This document shows, piece by piece, positions 1-8,104 of a stretch of 64,000 nt of DNA (the first letter of the stretch is position 1; each line of letters opens with the position of its first letter). Made by a program: the position numbers and the translations under genes. The stretch covers positions 88,320-152,319 of the forward strand of contig NZ_JASDCF010000004.1 in assembly GCF_030408035.1 (NCBI RefSeq), given 5' to 3'. The notes beneath the pieces were generated by a model, which worked only from the letters and a program-made list of their open reading frames with translations, ran no database searches and was not told the origin of the DNA. This DNA is from Psychrobacter sp. APC 3426 (GTDB lineage: Bacteria; Pseudomonadota; Gammaproteobacteria; Pseudomonadales; Moraxellaceae).

Positions 1-1863
1 AGCTTTAGTCAAAAGTCTGTCTCTATCGATGACCCGACCTTTGGGCGAGTGCCCGTGTTTGACCAAGCAAACATGGTCGCCACCACCACATTGACCACTA
101 GTAACGGTAAAAGTATCGACGATGCTGCAGTGACGATTGGCTGGCAAGGCTGTGCTAAAGCAGGATTGTGTTATCCACCTGAAAAGATTAAAACCACTGT
201 CAATATTGCTGCAGCACCGCAGTCATCTACAGCAGGCAGCACAAGTCAAGCCGCTCAATCCTCTGCAGTTAGCAGTGCTGCAAGTAGTACCTCAGTAATT
301 AAAGCGTCAACAGAGCAGACATCAGCAACTAATGACACTCTGACAGATAATGCTCAGCTGGCGACAAATGCGGCAACAACAGATAATGTAGAGGGCGAGG
401 TTTCTACAGCTGAGCAAGCGCTGAGCGATGACGATGTTAGTGATGGTGTTATTGATTACGACTTAATAGAAGATGATGCATTAGCAGATGAGCTTGCTGC
501 GACCAATACCATATCTGGAGCAGATACACAGCTCGCAAGTAGCTCTGCAGCTAGTGATAACACTGGTGCTGTCAGCAGTGGCATCGATAGCGACCCATTT
601 GGCTTAGCGTCTCATCCTTGGTTGGCATTGTTGTTGTTGTTTTTAGCAGGGTTAGGCTTAGCGTTAACGCCATGTGTGTTGCCGATGCTACCTATCGTTG
701 CCAATATCGTGGCTCGTGAGGACAATCCAACCGTCAAACGTGGCGTCATTCTAACGACCAGCTACGCTATCGGTGTCGCAACGGCTTATGGTATTTTGGG
801 TGCTGTCATTGCAGTATTTGGCGAGTCACTAGGCATTATTGGTTGGCTACAGAATCCCATTATTCTTATCAGCTTTGCCATTGTCTTTGTACTACTGGCG
901 TTATATATGCTTGGCGTCTTTAGCATTCGGCTGCCCCATGCAATCAGTAGTAAGATGCAAGGCCTCAGCCAAGCTGGTGATAGTAAACTTGGCAGTACAG
1001 GTGGCAGTTTGATTGCAGGGTTTTTATCGGCGTTAGTGGTATCGCCTTGTGTTTCCGCACCATTATTTGGGGCACTGCTAGCAGTCTCTACCATTGGTAG
1101 TCCGTTACTTGGTTTTGCGGCTTTATTTATGCTGGGTTTTGGTTTGTCAGCGCCGCTTATCCTAATCGGTGCGACCCAAGGCAAAATCATGCCAAAAGCT
1201 GGCGAGTGGATGAACTGGGTCAAACAAGGCTTTGCTCTATTGTTATTTGCCGTGGCGCTGCTATTGATTGAGCGCGTCTTTATCTCGCCTGTGATGCTGA
1301 TGGTATGGGCACTATGGTTTATGGTCGTAGCGATGTGGGCATGGAGCTGGTTGGGCAAAGGTCGCATGCTAACCCAAGCGTTTGGTCTCATCGCTGGTAC
1401 TTGGGCGGCATGTCTGATGGTGGGTGCGGCATTGGGCAATGACGATAGCTTACATCCGCTAGCATCATTGAGCGCTGGCCCTGTGATGATGCAGTCAGCA
1501 GACGGCGCTCCTGCAGGTAATAGCAGTGCTACCGATGAGCACATCACCACGCTTGCAGAGCTAGATAGTATCTTGGCTGCTAATCCAAAAGTAATCGTCG
1601 ATTTGACCGCTGACTGGTGTGTTGAGTGCCGTATTATGGATAAAAACCTATTCCATAGTCGCCCAGCACAGATGCAGGATTGGCAATTGGTCAGACTGGA
1701 TATCACAGAGACAACGGCTGACTCTAAAGCGATTTTAGCGCGCTATAAATTGTTTGGTCCGCCAGCATTGCTCTATTATCAAGATGGTCAACTGGTTACT
1801 CAGCAAGTAGGGGAGATTGGTCGCTCGGAGTTTGAAAAAACCTTAACGACGCTAAACAACTGA
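1..1863 (+). CDS. dsbD: Thiol:disulfide interchange protein DsbD, 5'-truncated by window edge
   Basis: DsbD carries electrons from cytoplasmic thioredoxin across the inner membrane to periplasmic DsbC-type proteins. The frame is open from base 1, so the true start lies outside the window and 620 codons are visible. Three parts can be read. First comes the end of the periplasmic alpha domain with its Cys pair (WQGCAKAGLCYPP). An acidic Ser/Ala-rich linker of about 130 residues follows. The membrane domain starts near base 600 and holds LTPCVLP and VSPCVSAP. The C-terminal thioredoxin-like domain has DWCVEC. The linker is longer than I would expect. The protein partners functionally with the DsbC-like lipoprotein at 28.8 kb. 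A terminator follows. Confidence 0.95.
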   Translation, partial: SFSQKSVSIDDPTFGRVPVFDQANMVATTTLTTSNGKSIDDAAVTIGWQGCAKAGLCYPPEKIKTTVNIAAAPQSSTAGSTSQAAQSSAVSSAASSTSVIKASTEQTSATNDTLTDNAQLATNAATTDNVEGEVSTAEQALSDDDVSDGVIDYDLIEDDALADELAATNTISGADTQLASSSAASDNTGAVSSGIDSDPFGLASHPWLALLLLFLAGLGLALTPCVLPMLPIVANIVAREDNPTVKRGVILTTSYAIGVATAYGILGAVIAVFGESLGIIGWLQNPIILISFAIVFVLLALYMLGVFSIRLPHAISSKMQGLSQAGDSKLGSTGGSLIAGFLSALVVSPCVSAPLFGALLAVSTIGSPLLGFAALFMLGFGLSAPLILIGATQGKIMPKAGEWMNWVKQGFALLLFAVALLLIERVFISPVMLMVWALWFMVVAMWAWSWLGKGRMLTQAFGLIAGTWAACLMVGAALGNDDSLHPLASLSAGPVMMQSADGAPAGNSSATDEHITTLAELDSILAANPKVIVDLTADWCVECRIMDKNLFHSRPAQMQDWQLVRLDITETTADSKAILARYKLFGPPALLYYQDGQLVTQQVGEIGRSEFEKTLTTLNN

Positions 1864-1921
1864 TTGTGAATGTTTGATATCTTTCAAAAAGGTATATGAG
1901 TACACTGAGTGTTCAGTAATG

Positions 1922-1966
1922 AAAAAAGCCAGCCACTGTTAGACAGCAGTGTGCTGGCTTTTTATT
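1922..1966 (+). terminator. Rho-independent terminator after dsbD
   Basis: The arms AAAAAGCCAGC (1923-1933) and GCTGGCTTTTT (1953-1963) pair, with a nested CACTG/CAGTG stem, and the hairpin ends in a T-run. It lies 60 bp after the dsbD stop. Confidence 0.85.
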
Positions 1967-2379
1967 GAGCGCCAATCAATCATAATGATAAGATTTGCTT
2001 AACTTGATATCTCCACTAAGTATTTTAATTTAAACTAAATATCTTAGAGGTTTAGAGTTTGGTTATAATAGCACTCAATAACATCAGTATAAAATGAGCG
2101 CTAAGCATTCTCTAAGCATTTGGTTTTGTGTCAATTATGCTGATTTATATGGATTTTATTGAATGATAACGCTAGTATAGTGCTCGTATTTTCATTACAA
2201 TAAAGCAACAATGCTGAAAGGGCGCTACAAATTGATCTTGCTGCCCTCGATGTCCAAGATTTATTGATTTTTTATTCTATTCTATTTTATTTTATTTTGA
2301 TTTAGCGCAGACGCTAACGGCTATAATAACTATCTCACATGCTCTGCTGGCCTTATTGCCGGTTAGATAAAGGACACCT
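1967..2379. other. Intergenic region upstream of pldA
   Basis: About 410 bp of AT-rich DNA with no credible gene. It should hold the pldA promoter. The only distinctive element is the pentanucleotide run at 2274-2298, listed separately. Confidence 0.6.
2274..2298 (+). repeat. Five tandem ATTYT pentamers upstream of pldA
   Basis: Read directly: ATTCT, ATTCT, ATTTT, ATTTT, ATTTT in tandem, ending about 80 bp before the pldA start codon. Runs of this kind can change length by slippage. Whether this one affects the promoter is unknown. Confidence 0.7.
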
Positions 2380-3852
2380 ATGTTTGCCCATATTACTACC
2401 CTACGTCAATCACAGCGCACCAATGCAATGAGCCAGTCATCTGATAGCTCGCAGCCAAACTTCAGTCAAAACAAGCCTCAAAGCACAAATAAACACCTGC
2501 GTATTGCAGTTGCCATCGTTTTGGGCGGCACGGCGCTACAGGCCAATGCCGTGAGCAACGGTCAAACGTACAATGAGATACCAGTCGCAGATGCTGCTGT
2601 TGAATATCAAGATTACGACGCGACAGAAGGCGTTAATGTTGAGAATAAAAAAGTAGTCAGTAAAGAGTTTATCGCGCAACAGGCGAAGCTGTTTACGGAG
2701 TGTACCCGAGTACAAACCAGTGCTGCGCGCCTGGCATGTTTTGATAAAGTCGCTGAGCAAGGCAAAACGCCAAGTTATACCACGACCAAGCAACCTGTTG
2801 ATTTGGCAAAAACCTTTCAAAGTACCCTTTCAGGTAACCCGCAAGTGGTTTTCGTAGAGGAAAAATCCTCTATCGTAACCGATGCCAGCGAGGCAGCCTC
2901 TTTACAAGCAGAGAGCGGATCTACTGATACAGATGCAACCAACGATGGTAAAAGGTTGGACACGGTTGGATTGACGCAACGTGAAGCCAAAGTATTAGAA
3001 GATATCGGTGTCACCCAGACAGATATCGAAAAATATACGCCACTCAGTTTGGCTTATGATTTGGATAAAAACAGTGAGCGAGGTACTTGGACGGTCAGAC
3101 CATATCGACCAACTTATCTATTGCCACTGTTTTATACCTTTGATCCTAACTTGGCTCCAAGTACGCCGTCACAAGAGACAGAGTCTTTTACTTCTAATGA
3201 TGTTCGTGAGACTGAGCTCAAGTTTCAATTGTCTCTAAAGACTAAAGTGGCAGAAGACTTATTCGATACCAGTGCTGATTTATGGTTTGGTTACACGCAA
3301 GAGTCGCATTGGCAGGTCTATAACGAAGACAACTCGCGTCCATTCCGTGCCACTGACTATCAGCCTGAGATATTTTTGACACAACCAGTGACTGCTGATT
3401 TGCCATTTGGTGGTCGTCTACGCATGCTAGGTGCCGGTGCCATTCACCATTCTAACGGTCAAGACGATCCGTTATCACGCTCATGGAACCGTGCTTATCT
3501 GATGGCAGGTGCAGAGTGGGGCAAGCTATCAGTGATACCGCGTCTGTGGGCTCGCGTAAATAATGAAAGCAGCAGTAGTGAAGACAACCCTGATATCGAA
3601 GATTATATGGGTTACGGTGATGTCAAATTCTTATATGATTTGCCGAATCAGCAAAGCCTAAGCGGCACATTGCGTTACAATCCAGGCACCAATAAAGGCG
3701 CGGCGCAAATAGATTATACTTATCCATTAACCGAAAACGTCAATGGTTTCGTGCAGCTGTTCCAAGGTTATGGCGAGTCTATCATCGATTATAACCACGA
3801 AAACACCTCTATCGGCTTCGGTATCGTCCTGAACGATTGGAAAGGCTTTTAG
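2380..3852 (+). CDS. pldA: Outer-membrane phospholipase A1 (PldA/OMPLA family)
   Basis: This is a calcium-dependent outer-membrane phospholipase that hydrolyses phospholipids misplaced in the outer leaflet. The C-terminal ~250 residues match the OMPLA barrel. The catalytic pattern is complete: His356 and Ser358 in HHSNGQ, and Asn370 in SRSWN, with the same spacing as E. coli His142/Ser144/Asn156. The protein is 490 residues against about 290 in E. coli. The extra sequence is N-terminal: a 38-residue polar lead, a signal-like hydrophobic stretch ending ANA at residue 57, and an acidic region of unknown role before the barrel. The ATG at 2380 has AAAGGA upstream. An alternative ATG at 2428 would give a more usual signal peptide. 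Confidence 0.92.
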   Translation: MFAHITTLRQSQRTNAMSQSSDSSQPNFSQNKPQSTNKHLRIAVAIVLGGTALQANAVSNGQTYNEIPVADAAVEYQDYDATEGVNVENKKVVSKEFIAQQAKLFTECTRVQTSAARLACFDKVAEQGKTPSYTTTKQPVDLAKTFQSTLSGNPQVVFVEEKSSIVTDASEAASLQAESGSTDTDATNDGKRLDTVGLTQREAKVLEDIGVTQTDIEKYTPLSLAYDLDKNSERGTWTVRPYRPTYLLPLFYTFDPNLAPSTPSQETESFTSNDVRETELKFQLSLKTKVAEDLFDTSADLWFGYTQESHWQVYNEDNSRPFRATDYQPEIFLTQPVTADLPFGGRLRMLGAGAIHHSNGQDDPLSRSWNRAYLMAGAEWGKLSVIPRLWARVNNESSSSEDNPDIEDYMGYGDVKFLYDLPNQQSLSGTLRYNPGTNKGAAQIDYTYPLTENVNGFVQLFQGYGESIIDYNHENTSIGFGIVLNDWKGF

Positions 3853-3893
3853 AACAGGCACAGCTCATTATTACTTATCATGAGTAATATGTA

Positions 3894-4682
3894 ATGCGAA
3901 GATTGGCTCCTTATCAGACTGGACTATGGCTGGCAGAGTATCTAGATATACGCTGCCAGTTATGCCGTGTTTACCGCAGTACATCTTCTTTACACACCGC
4001 CTCTCACTCTGTAATAAACAATACTGTCTTTGCCAAACTTCGCCGTAATATTAATCAACGTCTAAACAGTGGTCTGCTCTGCGCAGATTGCCATCATAGT
4101 ATTGCGTGGTTGCCTAAACCCTTTGATGTGGATATTGCTGCTGGCACAGCACTCACTATCCAAGCAGCTACCTACTACGACTATCCTATTCGTCAGGCCA
4201 TTCGTGCCTTTAAGCACCACGAAGACATGATCAAATTGCCGTTACTGATGCATGCGATACGCCAACTACCACGCCCTCACGGTTGTCACTCTGAAAACAG
4301 TGTGATTGTTGCCATGCCGACCACCAATCAACGACTGCTCAAACGTGGCTTTGACCCTGTCAGTATCCTATCAGCGCAATTATCCAAACATTGGCAAATC
4401 CCATTGTGGAGCGGTGTTGAGCGTATCGATGACACCCTCAGTCAGCAAGGTCTCACACGTGCTGAGCGCCTGAGTAATTTAGATAATGCCTTTGCTGTCA
4501 CCCAAACTCCACCCGTCAAACGCCTGTTGTTGTTTGATGATGTGGCGACCACAGGGGCAAGCTTGCAAGCATTAGGCCGTGCGTTTCTTGACTCCACTGC
4601 TGTTGCAGGTGTAAACCCATCACCAACACCTAACCTTTATCAGATTTTTGCTTATGCATTAGCACATGGTAGCCAGTCATAA
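3894..4682 (+). CDS. comF: ComF family phosphoribosyltransferase-like protein
   Basis: ComF/GntX-type proteins combine an N-terminal Cys-rich zinc-binding segment with a type I phosphoribosyltransferase fold. In several bacteria they are linked to DNA uptake and natural transformation. Here the N-terminal part has CQLC and CADC pairs, and the PRPP-binding loop LLLFDDVATTGAS lies at about residues 211-223. The length of 262 residues is usual. It lies 41 bp after pldA on the same strand, so the two may be cotranscribed. The ATG has no clear ribosome-binding site. The type IV pilus genes that follow fit a competence link, but that link is inference. Confidence 0.88.
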   Translation: MRRLAPYQTGLWLAEYLDIRCQLCRVYRSTSSLHTASHSVINNTVFAKLRRNINQRLNSGLLCADCHHSIAWLPKPFDVDIAAGTALTIQAATYYDYPIRQAIRAFKHHEDMIKLPLLMHAIRQLPRPHGCHSENSVIVAMPTTNQRLLKRGFDPVSILSAQLSKHWQIPLWSGVERIDDTLSQQGLTRAERLSNLDNAFAVTQTPPVKRLLLFDDVATTGASLQALGRAFLDSTAVAGVNPSPTPNLYQIFAYALAHGSQS

Positions 4683-5093
4683 AATAATGACTATCTCTAT
4701 AATCACTATTATGTTGCTAATATGTTGCCTAAACGCTATATTATTAAAACTATATATATAAATTTGTTGGTTTTTTATTGGTTCGCCTAGCTGATTGTTT
4801 GATTGGATAATTCATAGACTTCTGAAATATAGACAGCTGGCGGTATGAAGGCAGATTTTGTATATCTGTATATCAGCAATCTACTATGTAAGATGGAACA
4901 GACTAATGATTCCCTATGGAACAAAAATTGCAGGATTTATATTAACTTAAGGGTAGTTGGTCATATTGATTGACTGATATTAAGTAACTTATATAACAAT
5001 AACCGCTATCTAATTAGCAACTGCTTTAAATTAGTGTAATGACTCAGCAGACAATGGCAGCCATAAAATAACAGCTATCAATAGGGATTTGAT
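4683..5093. other. Intergenic region upstream of the minor pilin operon
   Basis: 411 bp of AT-rich sequence with no credible gene. It should hold the operon promoter. I could not pick out a convincing -35/-10 pair or sigma-54 site. Confidence 0.5.
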
Positions 5094-5624
5094 GTGAACG
5101 CATCTAAAAAAAATCTACCATCTAAACTACAAATGAGCAGCTCAGGATTTACCCTGATAGAGCTGATGGTAACGATTGCCGTGCTTGCCATTATCGTAAG
5201 TATAGCAGCCCCTAGTATTAGTACGCAGCTGGCCAATCAACGAGTCAAATCAACCACGGCTACGCTGGCTAATGCCTTAAAAGAGGCGAAGGTAGAAAGC
5301 ATCATTCGTCGTCAAGACGTTACTTTGAGCTATAACAGTAGCAGTACTCCTAAAGTAATTATGATGACTATTCCCGATTTGACTACGAATCCTTCTAGTG
5401 TATCTACTATTGCAAGTTATACTATTAGCGACAAAAGCACCGTTACCCAGACTATTACTCCATCTACGGTGACTGAAATCGTTTTTCAACCAAATAAAAA
5501 AATAGCTGATAACGCAACAGTGGTGTATACCATTTGTGACAGCGGATCTGATAGTGAGACACCTAAACAAGTAAGTCTTACTGGTATTGCTAATGTCAAT
5601 ATCATCAATGCTGGGAGCTGCTGA
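5094..5624 (+). CDS. fimT: GspH/FimT-type minor pseudopilin
   Basis: A minor pilin of the type IV pilus initiation complex. The class III leader is cleaved by prepilin peptidase PilD after SSSG, giving mature FTLIEL with Glu5, followed by a hydrophobic helix of about 20 residues and a Thr/Ser-rich C-terminal domain. It is first in a tight operon with pilV, pilW, pilX, pilY1 and two pilE-like genes. The start is GTG at 5094, preceded by AGGGA. The stop overlaps the pilV start by one base (TGATG). FimT and FimU are hard to separate by eye. FimT in Legionella and Acinetobacter relatives has been tied to DNA uptake. Confidence 0.85.
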   Translation: MNASKKNLPSKLQMSSSGFTLIELMVTIAVLAIIVSIAAPSISTQLANQRVKSTTATLANALKEAKVESIIRRQDVTLSYNSSSTPKVIMMTIPDLTTNPSSVSTIASYTISDKSTVTQTITPSTVTEIVFQPNKKIADNATVVYTICDSGSDSETPKQVSLTGIANVNIINAGSC

Positions 5625-6190
5625 TGACCATCCAATCTAACCAAGCAGGCGTGGGATTAATAGAAGTAATGGTGTCGTTATTGTTATTAGCAGTCGCTGT
5701 TTTAGGGTTTAGTGCTATGCAGATGTCAGCTGTAAAGGCAACAGACGAGAGCTTAATGCGTACTCGAGCTTTGACTATTATTAGAGGTGGAGCAGAAACT
5801 ATGCGTACCAATCCAAGTGGTATAGCTGCTTTTAAAGCTGCGGTAAACGGCACTTCGGATTCTATCAGTGTTGATGGTTCCGCTATAACAAAGAATAGCT
5901 GTATGAATAACACCAATACTGCACCTGTATTAGCGGACTTTTGTACTATAAATCAACTAGCAACACGTGATGGATTGTTGATGAAATCATATGCAGTCGC
6001 TAATGATGTCAATATTGGTATGGTTCCTAATGGCTGCCCAGGAACTTCAGGCAGTCAAGAGATACAGTGCTTTGTTGCCAGTTGGGGAGATACGACAGTT
6101 GAGTTGAGTGATTCTGCATCAGATGCTTGTGCTAACGCCAATGGTAGTTATAAGAACGGGGCAGAATGCTTTATCGTGGAGGCTTACTGA
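5624..6190 (+). CDS. pilV: Type IV pilus minor pilin PilV
   Basis: PilV is part of the minor pilin complex that primes pilus assembly and presents PilY1. The leader ends NQAG and the mature protein begins VGLIEVMVSLL, so position 1 is Val rather than the usual Phe or Met, while Glu5 is kept. The following segment (LLLLAVAVLGFSAMQ, then a RGGAETMRTNPSG-like region) is typical of PilV. At 188 residues it is of usual length. Both ends are translationally coupled through one-base TGATG overlaps with fimT and pilW. Confidence 0.88.
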   Translation: MTIQSNQAGVGLIEVMVSLLLLAVAVLGFSAMQMSAVKATDESLMRTRALTIIRGGAETMRTNPSGIAAFKAAVNGTSDSISVDGSAITKNSCMNNTNTAPVLADFCTINQLATRDGLLMKSYAVANDVNIGMVPNGCPGTSGSQEIQCFVASWGDTTVELSDSASDACANANGSYKNGAECFIVEAY

Positions 6191-7188
6191 TGTCATATAA
6201 CGACAGAGTCAATTATAGTACTGCCAACCAGTCAGGTTTTACACTAATAGAGCTTATGATCTCTTTAGTACTTGGCTTAATCGTCTCAGCAGCTGTGATT
6301 CAAGTATATCTAATTAATGCAAAGACTAGCAGTATTCAAGCCAGCGCTAGCGAACTACAGGATGCTAGTATTTTTGGCTTACAGCAATTAGAAAAAAACA
6401 TTCGCTTAGCCAATCTAGGTAATCCAACCACTAAGATCGATGGAACCACACCCAACGGTGGTATTGTCTTAACGGGTCCCAATATTGGTGTTCCGGACTT
6501 ACCGGACCCTTATCCCAATACAGGTTATTTGACTAAGCGTGCAGGAGATGTTGGTGTTGGTGATAATGGTTGGTCAGGTATCTCCAATACCAATACCAAT
6601 AGCGATCAGTTGACTATTCAATATATCAATATAACAGGCGCTGCAATGAGGGACTGCGAAGGTGCAGAAGCTGCTGTCAATGATATCGTTATTGAACGTT
6701 ATTTTTTACGTCAAGCAGTAGGGGATACCAGTACTGGTGCTATCAAAAACTTAGTACTAGCATGTGATGCAGGAAGGGTCGATAGTGCTGGTGGAATAGT
6801 CGTTGTGAGCCCAACAAGTGATTCACGTAACTTTGGTCAAGCAGGACAAGAGTTCATCATCAATGTTGATCAGTTTAAAGTGCTGTTAGGTGTACAGTAC
6901 ACCAATGGGGCTAATGCAGGGCAAACGATCTATCTGCCTAGTAGCGCTTATCTTGATATAACAACTGATATACCAGCAGTCACCGCTGTTAAGGTTGGTT
7001 TAATCGTGCATGGTAGTACGCCTATCATAGGTAGTGCGGAACAAACACAATTTGCTTTATTAGGGCAGCTGCCTGCAGATAATAAATTAAAAACAGATAC
7101 TAGTAATAGCAAGAAGGTTCGAACCACTTATGAAACCACAACATTATTACGTAATGCTCGTGTCGTAAATCTACGAACTAGCCCATAG
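6190..7188 (+). CDS. pilW: Type IV pilus minor pilin PilW
   Basis: PilW belongs to the minor pilin priming complex. The leader ends in ANQSG and the mature protein begins [13 protein letters not shown]. The rest, about 310 residues, is long for a pilin but normal for PilW. An in-frame ATG lies upstream at 6166. I chose 6190 because GGAGG lies seven bases before it and it overlaps the pilV stop as TGATG, as at the previous junction. It acts with FimT, PilV, PilX and PilY1 at the pilus tip. Confidence 0.88.
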   Translation: MSYNDRVNYSTANQSGFTLIELMISLVLGLIVSAAVIQVYLINAKTSSIQASASELQDASIFGLQQLEKNIRLANLGNPTTKIDGTTPNGGIVLTGPNIGVPDLPDPYPNTGYLTKRAGDVGVGDNGWSGISNTNTNSDQLTIQYINITGAAMRDCEGAEAAVNDIVIERYFLRQAVGDTSTGAIKNLVLACDAGRVDSAGGIVVVSPTSDSRNFGQAGQEFIINVDQFKVLLGVQYTNGANAGQTIYLPSSAYLDITTDIPAVTAVKVGLIVHGSTPIIGSAEQTQFALLGQLPADNKLKTDTSNSKKVRTTYETTTLLRNARVVNLRTSP

Positions 7189-7210
7189 CATATTGATAAG
7201 GAGACTGAAA

Positions 7211-8062
7211 GTGATTCGATACCGTAATTTATCAAGTTCGACACAAAAAGATATCAATATGACCTATCGGAGTACCGAGCAAGGTGCAACGCTGATAGTG
7301 GTCTTATTATTCTTAGTACTTATTGTATTGGCAGGTGCAATAGCAGTTAGGCAAAGTACGACAGACCTTAAAGTTGCGACTAGTGATCAAATCAACACGG
7401 TTCTACTACAATCCGCAGACAGTGCCAACCAAAAGCTAGAAACGATGGTAAACGGTAGTGCAACATCCGATGGATATAAAGATGTAACGAGTGCAACAGG
7501 TGCACTTGGTCATTTTTTGTTATTTGAAGATAATAAAACAAATGAGTTTATTTATTGCTTTAATCCGCGTACACAAAGATATCTCACAAAAAGTGCGACA
7601 GTTAGAGCGCCTGCCGGTGGTTATGTAGATGGACTGAACGAAGGTGTCTGTGATTATACAGATGCAGCTGATTATACAAGTGCTCGTCAAGCAGTGATGA
7701 CACAGATGAGTATTACCATTACTCCGCCTGATCCCAACGCCGAAAGATTCGGTCATGTGGTACTCGGAAAAGAAATCGAAGATAGAACCAGCAAAAAGTT
7801 CAAGTTCGATATTAGACCAACTTCTTCATTACCAGCTTATAATGAGCCCAAGGCAGGTACTGATAAGTGTTATGAGCAAACCAGTATTAAATATAACGTA
7901 GCAACTGGCAAAAAATCATTAAATGAATGTCTGTTAGCGGCTAGCACACCAAGTAAAATGTTATATGAGCAAGCAGATGTTGCAAATCTATCTTCTTCTA
8001 CAGAATGTATCCCATTCGGTAGAGGGGGACAAGCAGGATGTGTATTAGCATCCTCACCTTAG
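7211..8062 (+). CDS. pilX: Type IV pilus minor pilin PilX
   Basis: A PilX-type minor pilin with leader end EQG, then ATLIVVLLFLVLIVLAGAIAV. The helix lacks the usual Glu5, as is common in PilX/GspK-like subunits that cap the complex. The start is GTG at 7211, set by AAGGAG seven bases upstream. A TTG at 7193 is in frame but precedes that site. An ATG at 7260 would shorten the leader. At 283 residues it is of usual to slightly long length. It lies 22 bp after pilW and 42 bp before pilY1. Confidence 0.85.
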   Translation: MIRYRNLSSSTQKDINMTYRSTEQGATLIVVLLFLVLIVLAGAIAVRQSTTDLKVATSDQINTVLLQSADSANQKLETMVNGSATSDGYKDVTSATGALGHFLLFEDNKTNEFIYCFNPRTQRYLTKSATVRAPAGGYVDGLNEGVCDYTDAADYTSARQAVMTQMSITITPPDPNAERFGHVVLGKEIEDRTSKKFKFDIRPTSSLPAYNEPKAGTDKCYEQTSIKYNVATGKKSLNECLLAASTPSKMLYEQADVANLSSSTECIPFGRGGQAGCVLASSP

Positions 8063-8104
8063 TCTCGCTACTCATTTGATTATTTACATAAAAGGATAGA
8101 TGTC

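Noticed and set aside
786..1706. 306-codon open frame on the minus strand inside dsbD
   Set aside because: It is fully antisense to a clear DsbD membrane domain, and its translation is low-grade with no domain; a shadow of codon bias.
4837..4852. GG-N10-GC match upstream of the minor pilin operon
   Set aside because: Only the invariant bases match; the rest departs from the sigma-54 consensus, and it lies about 240 bp from the first start codon.
6166..6190. Upstream in-frame ATG for pilW
   Set aside because: The GGAGG site and the TGATG overlap place the start at 6190.
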